Below, piece by piece: positions 58,364 through 64,000 of a DNA stretch of 64,000 nucleotides. This DNA comes from Nesterenkonia muleiensis. Its GTDB lineage: Bacteria; Actinomycetota; Actinomycetes; Actinomycetales; Micrococcaceae. Location of the stretch: contig NZ_QWLD01000035.1 of assembly GCF_003600155.1 (NCBI RefSeq), forward strand, positions 46,241 through 110,240, written 5' to 3'. A program made the translations under genes and the position numbers. Below the pieces are notes generated by a model that ran no database searches, had not been told where the DNA came from, and worked only from the letters and a program-made list of their open reading frames with translations. Within the stretch, counting starts at the first letter, position 1. Each line of letters begins with the position of its first letter.

Positions 58364-59161
58364 TCAGCCGGCCAGGCCGGACTGGTACACGTAGACCACG
58401 GCTTGGACCCGGTCGCGCAGCTGGAGCTTGGTGAGGATACGGCGCACATGAGTCTTCACCGTGGCCTCGGAGAGGAAGAACCGCGCTGCGATCTCCGCGT
58501 TGGAGAGCCCTTCGGCCACCGCGAAGAGCACCTCGGTCTCCCGGGCGGTCAGCGCCTCACGCACCACACCGTCGTCGAGAGCCTGGGCGATCTCTGCTCC
58601 GTTGCGGTTGGGGGCAGACTTCTCAGCTATTCCCGACGACCCGGCGGAACCGCGGCCCTTGGCACTACTGGGCCGGGCAGTCTCACCGGTGCCTGCCGGA
58701 GGAGCCGCCGGCGGCGGCGTCCCCTTCCGGACATACATCTCCAGCAGCCGCTGGGTGATGCGCGGGGCCACCACCGCATCACCTGAGGCGACCACCCGCA
58801 CCGCATCGACCAGGTCATCGGGCTCCACATCCTTGAGCAGGAAGGCGCTGGCGCCGGCCTGGAGCCCGGAGAAGGCGTACTCATCCAGGTCGAAGGTGGT
58901 GAGGATGATGACCTTGGTCTCGCAGAAGCGCTCGGCGATCTTGGCTGTCGCTTCGATCCCGTCCATCCGGGGCATGCGCACATCCATCAGCACCACATCC
59001 GGCCCCTGCTCACCCAGTGCCTCGAGGGTCTCCAGAGCTTGGAGCCCGTCACCGGCCTCGCCGACCACCTCGAGGTCATCCTCACCCTCGAGGATGAGCT
59101 TGAAACCCATCCGCAGCAGGTGCTGATCATCGACCAGCATCACCTTGATCGTCTCACTCAT
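58364..59161 (-). CDS. LuxR/NarL-type response regulator with long linker
   Basis: 265 residues, about 45 more than usual. Receiver domain at 1-125 with phospho-Asp in VVLMDVRMPRMDGIEA, Thr in VIILTTFDLDEYA and Lys in ASAFLLKDVEPDDL. A Pro/Ala/Gly-rich linker (GTPPPAAPPAGTGETARPSS onward) spans about 145-195. The C-terminal helix-turn-helix is LTARETEVLFAVAEGLSNAE and LSEATVKTHVRRIL. It acts with the kinase upstream (ATGA overlap). The unusual linker length is notable but not disruptive. Confidence 0.93.
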   Translation of the reverse strand: MSETIKVMLVDDQHLLRMGFKLILEGEDDLEVVGEAGDGLQALETLEALGEQGPDVVLMDVRMPRMDGIEATAKIAERFCETKVIILTTFDLDEYAFSGLQAGASAFLLKDVEPDDLVDAVRVVASGDAVVAPRITQRLLEMYVRKGTPPPAAPPAGTGETARPSSAKGRGSAGSSGIAEKSAPNRNGAEIAQALDDGVVREALTARETEVLFAVAEGLSNAEIAARFFLSEATVKTHVRRILTKLQLRDRVQAVVYVYQSGLAG

Positions 59162-60612
59162 GCCGTTCCTTTCTGGTGCGGAGGCTCCAGCACCGCACGT
59201 ACCATCCAGCCGCGGTGCCTGCCGGGACCAGCGTAGACCGATCCGTTGTAGAAGCTCGCCCTTTCCTGCATCCCCTTGATGCCCAGCTGGGAGCCGACCG
59301 ACTCGCGTCTGGTCCCCGCGGCAGGGGACACTCCGTCATCGGTGACGCTGATGATCACCTGCGCCTCGCCGACCAGCCCCAGCGCCTGCTGCTCCTTCTC
59401 CGAGAATCCCTGCTTCTTGAGCTTCTCGGCGGTCTCCTGGTCGGTGCCCGGCACATGCTCGATGACGACCTCGACCTGGGTGACCTCTCTTCCGTAGCGC
59501 AGAGCATTGGTCAGTGACTCGCTGATGATCCGGTGGACGGTGAGCTCGAAGGCGGCGTCCTCCGGCAGCGGCGGTCCCGTCTGCTCCACCCGCAGCGGAA
59601 GCCCCGCCTGGCGGAAGCTCTCGTAGAGCTCCTCCAGCGAATCGGCGATCGGCCGGCGCGCCTGCTCCACCTGCTCACCCTTGCGCAGCACGCCGATGAC
59701 CCGGCGCATATCGGCCAGGGCCCCGCGCCCGGTGGAGGAGACCTCGCCGATGACCTCGGCGGCACGCTCGGGGTTCTTCTTAGCGACCACCCGGGCGCCG
59801 TCGGCCAGAGAGATCATCACCGACAGCGAATGCGCCACCACATCATGCATCTCCCGGGCGATCCGGTTGCGCTCGCCCAGCTGGGCCAGCTCATGGGACT
59901 TCCGCGCCCAGTCCAGGATCTCCCGCTCATGCCGGTGACCGCGCCGGACTGCCGCCCCGATGCCGGTGGAGATCCCCACGAAGAAGAACATCATCACCGC
60001 GGTCATCATCAGCCCTTCGAACGGGGCGATGCCGATCTGCTCGCGGTAGTACTCCGCCCAGAACCCCTCACCATACCCAGCGGTCCACCCCTCGAAACCG
60101 AAGAACGTCAAATACCCGAATCCGCAGACCGGCAGGGCGGCGACCAACCCCCAGCGCAGACCGTAGCGATAGGCCACCGCGTAGGCGGCGAAGCACAGCC
60201 CGATCATCTGCGCGCCCTGCCAGGGGTAGTAGAAGAGCAAGGCAGCCTCGAACAGGACGACCATGATCAGCACCGCCACAGGCCGGTAGTGCCGGAAGCA
60301 CAGAGCAGCAGCAATCACCCCATGGCCCAGCAGCAGCCACCAGGCCCCGGTGCCCATATCCACGAAGGCCGGCGGCAGAGCCGCCAGCGTGAACAACCCA
60401 TAGACAGCGACGACGACGGCAGTCATCCACCCGGGGTGCCGGCGGAACCAGCCCCGGATCCCGGGCTTGCGGACCAGCCCGAGCGACTCCCAGCGCTCGA
60501 ACATCTCCGGGGCGTGCTCGGCCTGCCGATCTGCCGATCCGAGGGGAGCTGGGGCCAAGGAGGGCACGACGCCGCCGGAATCAGTCTCCCTGCCCGCCGG
60601 CGTCGTCGTCAT
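59158..60612 (-). CDS. Sensor histidine kinase, HisKA_3
   Basis: 484 residues. About 70 cytosolic N-terminal residues, then five hydrophobic segments (75-245). The phospho-acceptor His is in NRIAREMHDVVAHSLSVMIS near residue 258. The ATPase part has VHRIISESLTNALRYGREVT, VTDDGVSPAAGTRRES and LGIKGMQERASFYNGSV. It should phosphorylate the response regulator that follows. It lies 12 bases after the ABC permease gene, so sensing and export are one operon. Confidence 0.93.
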   Translation of the reverse strand: MTTTPAGRETDSGGVVPSLAPAPLGSADRQAEHAPEMFERWESLGLVRKPGIRGWFRRHPGWMTAVVVAVYGLFTLAALPPAFVDMGTGAWWLLLGHGVIAAALCFRHYRPVAVLIMVVLFEAALLFYYPWQGAQMIGLCFAAYAVAYRYGLRWGLVAALPVCGFGYLTFFGFEGWTAGYGEGFWAEYYREQIGIAPFEGLMMTAVMMFFFVGISTGIGAAVRRGHRHEREILDWARKSHELAQLGERNRIAREMHDVVAHSLSVMISLADGARVVAKKNPERAAEVIGEVSSTGRGALADMRRVIGVLRKGEQVEQARRPIADSLEELYESFRQAGLPLRVEQTGPPLPEDAAFELTVHRIISESLTNALRYGREVTQVEVVIEHVPGTDQETAEKLKKQGFSEKEQQALGLVGEAQVIISVTDDGVSPAAGTRRESVGSQLGIKGMQERASFYNGSVYAGPGRHRGWMVRAVLEPPHQKGTA

Positions 60613-60624
60613 ACTCCTATCTCA

Positions 60625-61491
60625 TCACGAGTCACGGCGGCTGAAGCTGATGGCGCCGACCACCAGAGGCACCGCCACCCAGATCACCAGGCCGATTCCT
60701 GCCTGCCAGGGCTCCCAGGCGGGTACCGAACCGTACTCGCCGGCGAATGGGTTGGTGAGGTTGTCGACCAAATGCATGAACTCCACTCGTACCAGGATCT
60801 CCACCCAGGCTGCGCCCTGGGTGACCCCGTAGAGGATGTTGAGGACAATCTGAAACACGAACATGATGACCGCCAGCACCACGATCCCCCCGGCGGAGCT
60901 GCGCAGCAGCACACCCAGGGCGAAGCCGAGCAGCGCAGTCAGCAGAATCGAGGCAAAGGTGCTGAGATACAGTCCGGCAATCTCTGGGTCGGCGATATCC
61001 GCCAGACCCAGCGGCTCAGCGATGAGACTGGTCAGCAGGTGGCTGACCAGAATCAGCGCCACCGCCACAGCTGCGGTCCACAACGCCAGGGCCAGCGCCT
61101 TGGCACTGAGCAGCAGAGGACGCTGCGGCACCGCGGTCAGTGAGGAGCGGATGGCCCCGGTGGAGTACTCCGTGGTCACCGCGACCACGCCCAGGGAACC
61201 GATCAGGATCATCGCGAAGTAGCCCCCGGCCTGTCCTTGGACAGCCAGTTCCAAGGCGTCCATGGTGATATCAGGATCGTTGGACATGAAGTATCGGAAG
61301 GAGAAGGCCACTGCACCGGCGATGAAGGCACCGAGCCCCACCGTGATGGCCGAAAGCCACCAACTGGTGCGCAGCGCCCTGAGTTTGGCCAGTTCAGAGC
61401 GGACGGTGCCGAAGAAGCTGACTCCGGGCAGCGTGGGGTCCACCTCGAAGCTAGCCGGGGTGGCCGTGGCGGTGTTGATATTGGGATTCAC
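60625..61491 (-). CDS. ABC-2 type transporter permease
   Basis: 288 residues with six hydrophobic segments. After a polar lead, the family motif FFGTVRSELAKLRALRTSWW (residues 27-46) leads into helix 1. ALALWTAAVAVALILVSHLL and AGGIVVLAVIMFVFQIVLNI are further helices. Such permeases pair with a single-domain ATPase to export lipids, peptides or antibiotics. Start overlaps the ATPase stop (ATGA). Confidence 0.88.
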   Translation of the reverse strand: MNPNINTATATPASFEVDPTLPGVSFFGTVRSELAKLRALRTSWWLSAITVGLGAFIAGAVAFSFRYFMSNDPDITMDALELAVQGQAGGYFAMILIGSLGVVAVTTEYSTGAIRSSLTAVPQRPLLLSAKALALALWTAAVAVALILVSHLLTSLIAEPLGLADIADPEIAGLYLSTFASILLTALLGFALGVLLRSSAGGIVVLAVIMFVFQIVLNILYGVTQGAAWVEILVRVEFMHLVDNLTNPFAGEYGSVPAWEPWQAGIGLVIWVAVPLVVGAISFSRRDS

Positions 61492-62441
61492 TGTGCGACC
61501 TCCTCAGGGATGCTGCCGGAGCGGTACTCGACGTGTTCTCCGGTGAGCTTCATGTACTGGTCCTCCAAGGTGCCCAGCTGCGGGGTGAGCTCATGGATGA
61601 CCGCCTGGATCTCCAGGGCGCGGCGGCCGATGCTGCGCGGATCGAGGCCGGTCACCTGAAGGGTCTCGGCATCGATGTGCTCGATGCTCACCGCAGAGGA
61701 CTCCAGCGCGTTGGCCAGCTCGGCCACCTGCTCGGTGCGCACCAGCACCCGATGCTCGCCAGTCTCGAGCAGCTCATGGATGGGCGCATCGGCGATGATG
61801 CGGCCACGGCCCAGCACAATCAGGTGATCGGCGGTCTGGGACATCTCACTCATCAAATGGGAGGAGACGAACACGGTGCGGCCCTCGGCCGCCATCTCGC
61901 GGGCTAGGCCGCGCACCCAGCGCACCCCTTCGGGGTCGAGCCCGTTGACCGGTTCGTCGAAGATGAGCACCGCCGGATCGCCCAGCAGAGCCGCGGCGAT
62001 GCCCAGCCGCTGGTTCATCCCCAGGGAGTAGCCCTTGATGCGTTTGCGGGCGGCCTCGCCCAGACCGGTGAGCTCGATGACCTGCTCGACCCGCCGGTGG
62101 CTGATCCCGTGGGTGGCTGCCAGCACTCTCAGATGGGCTCGTCCGGTGCGGCCGGGGTGGGTGGCACCGGCATCCAGCACCGCCCCGACGGTGCGCAGAG
62201 GAGCCCTGTGCTGGGCGAAGGGCTTCCCGTCAATGGTGATGGTCCCGGAGCTCGGCCGGTCCAGCCCCACTGCCATCCGCATGGTGGTGGACTTCCCGGA
62301 GCCGTTGGGGCCCAGAAAGCCGGTGACCTTGCCGGGCGGCAGCTGAAAGCTGATGCCGTCGACGGCGGTCTTTGAGCCGTATCTCTTGTGCAGGTTCTCT
62401 GCGGTGATCACGTGCGCTCGCTTCCGGTGGTGGGTGCTCAC
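61488..62441 (-). CDS. ABC transporter ATP-binding protein, exporter type
   Basis: 317 residues. Walker A FLGPNGSGKSTTMRMAV near residue 42, signature GYSLGMNQRLGIAAALLG near 138, Walker B VLIFDEPVNGLDPEG, and the switch His in VFVSSHLMSEM. The C-terminal 90 residues follow the DrrA/BcrA-like pattern (LVRTEQVAELANALE). It drives the permease next door; together with the two-component system the operon probably senses and expels an antimicrobial. GTG at 62441 is the longest start; GTG at 62411 is possible. Confidence 0.92.
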   Translation of the reverse strand: MSTHHRKRAHVITAENLHKRYGSKTAVDGISFQLPPGKVTGFLGPNGSGKSTTMRMAVGLDRPSSGTITIDGKPFAQHRAPLRTVGAVLDAGATHPGRTGRAHLRVLAATHGISHRRVEQVIELTGLGEAARKRIKGYSLGMNQRLGIAAALLGDPAVLIFDEPVNGLDPEGVRWVRGLAREMAAEGRTVFVSSHLMSEMSQTADHLIVLGRGRIIADAPIHELLETGEHRVLVRTEQVAELANALESSAVSIEHIDAETLQVTGLDPRSIGRRALEIQAVIHELTPQLGTLEDQYMKLTGEHVEYRSGSIPEEVAQ

Positions 62442-62560
62442 ATAGCCGGATACCCGGCTCGGTCACCCCCTAGTCTTCTCCACCGTGGGGCTGAGCACAT
62501 CCGCCGGGAGACGGATCTTCACCTCATCCTGTAGGTCTGTTTGCTGTGTTCCAGTCATTC

Positions 62561-62622
62561 TTCGTAGGGCTTTCGACTTTGCGTGGGGCTACAGCGCTAC
62601 GCAGAGTCGAAAGCCCTACGAA
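62561..62622. terminator. Long hairpin between DUF418 gene and ABC ATPase gene
   Basis: 24-base arms (62561-62584 and 62599-62622) pair with one T-G position, loop of 14 bases; the arms start TTCGTAGGGCTTTCGACT and end AGTCGAAAGCCCTACGAA. It follows the stop of the DUF418 gene on the minus strand. No T run follows on either strand, so a palindromic mobile element is an alternative to a terminator. Confidence 0.6.
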
Positions 62623-62641
62623 AAACCGAGGTCCACCGCAA

Positions 62642-63862
62642 TCAGCGCCCCGCGTAGGTCCACGCACGGAAGGGAGCCTCCAGCGGACCGCGGCGGAACC
62701 GGGTGAACCACAGGTGGGAGACCAGCAGCTGCACCACCCAGATTCCCAGGACGACGGCGCCCACCGTCACCTCACTCAGCTGCCCACCCAGGCCGAATCC
62801 GATCCCGGCGAAGATGATCACCATCACCACCGACTGGCCCAGGTAGTTGGTCAGTGACATCCGGCCAGCCGGTGCCAAGGCTTTGGTCAACGGTGCGGTG
62901 GAGCGGAAGATCAGCAGCAGGAGAATCACATAGCCGCAGGCCTGGACCGGCCCGGCGGCCAGGTTCAGCACAGTGCCCAGCAGATCGGAGCCATAGCCTG
63001 TGGTGTCCCGGGTGCTTCCGGGTGCGCCCCAGACCAGTACGGCAGCCAGTGCACTCACCGCCAGTCCTAACAGCAGCGCCGGCACACCGATGGCCAGAAG
63101 GCGTGCGGTGCTGAACTCCCCGGCGGCGATCCGCTCCAGCATCCGTGCCCGACCCACCACCAGGCCGACCAGGAAGGCCGCCAGCGCCAAGGGACCCTGA
63201 CCGAGCAGCAGCGAGAACGCCACCATGGGATAGACCCCGGCCTGGAAGCCGAACCATTCGCCCACCGTTCCGGTGTAGGCCTGAACCGCCTGCTCCGGAT
63301 CGCCGATCCACTCGGTCATCTCTCCCATGGAGTCCTCCATGGACATGCTGACCAGGCCCACCAGCAGCAGGAGGCCCACCACGGCCACATAGAGCACTGC
63401 TGCGGTGATCAGTGCCGCCTTGGCCAAGATGCGGCGCAGGCCCAGCAGGATGAACCCAAGAATTCCGTAGGCCAGCAGAATGTCACCGGCGAACAGGAAC
63501 AGTCCGTGCAGCACTCCGAGCACCATCAGAGCGGTGCAGCGGCGTGCTGACCGCCGGGTCTCACTGGTGCCGGTCTCGTAGGCCCGCGCCCAGGCCAGCA
63601 CGAAGCTGAGCCCGAACAGAAAGCTGAACACCACATAGGACTTGCCCTCAAAGATCAGCGAGGAGGCAAAGCGCACCAGCTGATCCGCAGATGACTCCGG
63701 CGCCGAGCCACGGACTCCCAGGAGCATCTCCGGATGGGCGAAGAACCAGATGTTGACGCTGAGAATACCCAGCAGCGCCAGAGCCCGGAGTGCGTCAACC
63801 GCATGCAGCCGCTGCGGGATCGCGCTGGTCTGGGTGCTCTGGGCTCCGTGTTCAGCACTCAT
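62642..63862 (-). CDS. DUF418 family membrane protein (YeiB-like)
   Basis: 406 residues with about ten hydrophobic segments. It begins with the family motif RLHAVDALRALALLGILSVN IWFF, and the C-terminal DUF418 region includes LAPAGRMSLTNYLGQSVVMV and LWFTRFRRGPLEAPFRAWTY. YeiB-type proteins have been linked to transport or acyl transfer, without settled function. Unusual for the family: none seen. Upstream lies a 54-base gap to the partial gene at the window edge. Confidence 0.9.
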   Translation of the reverse strand: MSAEHGAQSTQTSAIPQRLHAVDALRALALLGILSVNIWFFAHPEMLLGVRGSAPESSADQLVRFASSLIFEGKSYVVFSFLFGLSFVLAWARAYETGTSETRRSARRCTALMVLGVLHGLFLFAGDILLAYGILGFILLGLRRILAKAALITAAVLYVAVVGLLLLVGLVSMSMEDSMGEMTEWIGDPEQAVQAYTGTVGEWFGFQAGVYPMVAFSLLLGQGPLALAAFLVGLVVGRARMLERIAAGEFSTARLLAIGVPALLLGLAVSALAAVLVWGAPGSTRDTTGYGSDLLGTVLNLAAGPVQACGYVILLLLIFRSTAPLTKALAPAGRMSLTNYLGQSVVMVIIFAGIGFGLGGQLSEVTVGAVVLGIWVVQLLVSHLWFTRFRRGPLEAPFRAWTYAGR

Positions 63863-63916
63863 GGAGCCAGCCTAGGACACTGCCGTGCCGTGCCGCATGC
63901 ACCCTGGGGCGTAGTT

Positions 63917-64000
63917 CTACCGGTCCGTCTCGCCCCGGATGAAGGCTTCGACCTTCTGGTGGGCGATGTCGTCGTGGTATTGCTGGGGTGGGGATTTCAT
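63917..64000 (-). CDS. 3' end of a gene that runs past the window (unidentified)
   Basis: On the minus strand the last 27 codons read KSPPQQYHDDIAHQKVEAFI RGETDR then TAG at 63917. The amino acid pattern is clearly protein-like (acidic helix, conserved-looking DDIAHQKVEAFIRG), and the first in-window ATG coincides with the edge, so the frame probably continues. I do not recognise the family from this tail. Confidence 0.55.
   Translation of the reverse strand: MKSPPQQYHDDIAHQKVEAFIRGETDR

Noticed and set aside
59533..61143. Rightward open frame of 536 codons
   Set aside because: Antisense to the histidine kinase and ABC permease, which have complete motifs. The product is rich in His, Gln and Asp and looks like complement of coding DNA.
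1..64000. tRNA or rRNA genes and insertion sequences
   Set aside because: No tRNA-like cloverleaf, rRNA core sequence or transposase motif was seen in the intergenic regions. This was by eye only; a tRNAscan or IS search could still find one.

Overview
The window reads as chromosome of a high-GC Gram-positive bacterium, most likely an actinobacterium of the Micrococcales (Micrococcaceae-like, for example Nesterenkonia or Arthrobacter relatives). This is an inference from GC-rich third codon positions, many GTG starts, 4-base ATGA/GTGA overlaps, a leaderless-type promoter, and the rpsF-ssb-rpsR-rplI block lying near dnaB. No rRNA or tRNA genes were seen.

Left part (1-9.8 kb) is a carbohydrate locus. 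A TIM-barrel sugar isomerase, a Gfo/Idh/MocA-DUF6807 fusion and an M24-like protein run rightward. A convergent operon carries two CUT1 sugar permeases, a Gfo/Idh/MocA oxidoreductase and an SDR. An enolase-superfamily dehydratase is divergent from it. No solute-binding protein or ATPase is present, so the locus continues to the left or is served from elsewhere.

10-20 kb holds mixed housekeeping genes: FMN reductase, GNAT, pirin, Ohr, galactokinase, pyroglutamyl peptidase and small membrane proteins. Two scars are present: a toxin-antitoxin pair whose toxin has two in-frame stops, and a solitary type I-E CRISPR-like repeat unit. 20-29.5 kb is the replication/translation neighbourhood: dnaB, a stand-alone condensation-like protein, a hydrolase, a gene-free stretch rich in DnaA-box-like sites, an LLM flavoenzyme, glutaminase-STAS, then rplI, rpsR, ssb and rpsF.

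29.8-46 kb is a coherent catabolic island: MATE exporter, flavin reductase, ThDP enzyme, aldehyde dehydrogenase, UROD/MtaA-like protein, NtaA/SnaA/DszA-type monooxygenase, a MocR regulator lacking the usual PLP lysine, a PatB/MalY C-S lyase, and a complete Dpp-type ABC importer. All three intergenic control regions share a site AAGTGGWCTA, which suggests one regulon for import and oxidative cleavage of an organosulfur or peptide-like compound. 46.5-53 kb follows with an XRE regulator, a TRAP importer (DctPQM), a gamma-glutamyltransferase-family enzyme and a nitrilase, probably one operon for a gamma-glutamyl or amide substrate.

53-64 kb holds an M18 aminopeptidase, two two-component systems (one with a frameshifted response regulator), a VapBC-type toxin-antitoxin pair with a perfect operator palindrome, an ABC-2 exporter and a DUF418 membrane protein. 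Three intergenic copies of a GC-rich element (20.2, 23.2 and 53.3 kb) keep two hairpins with compensatory base changes, and are the best candidate for an undescribed structured element.
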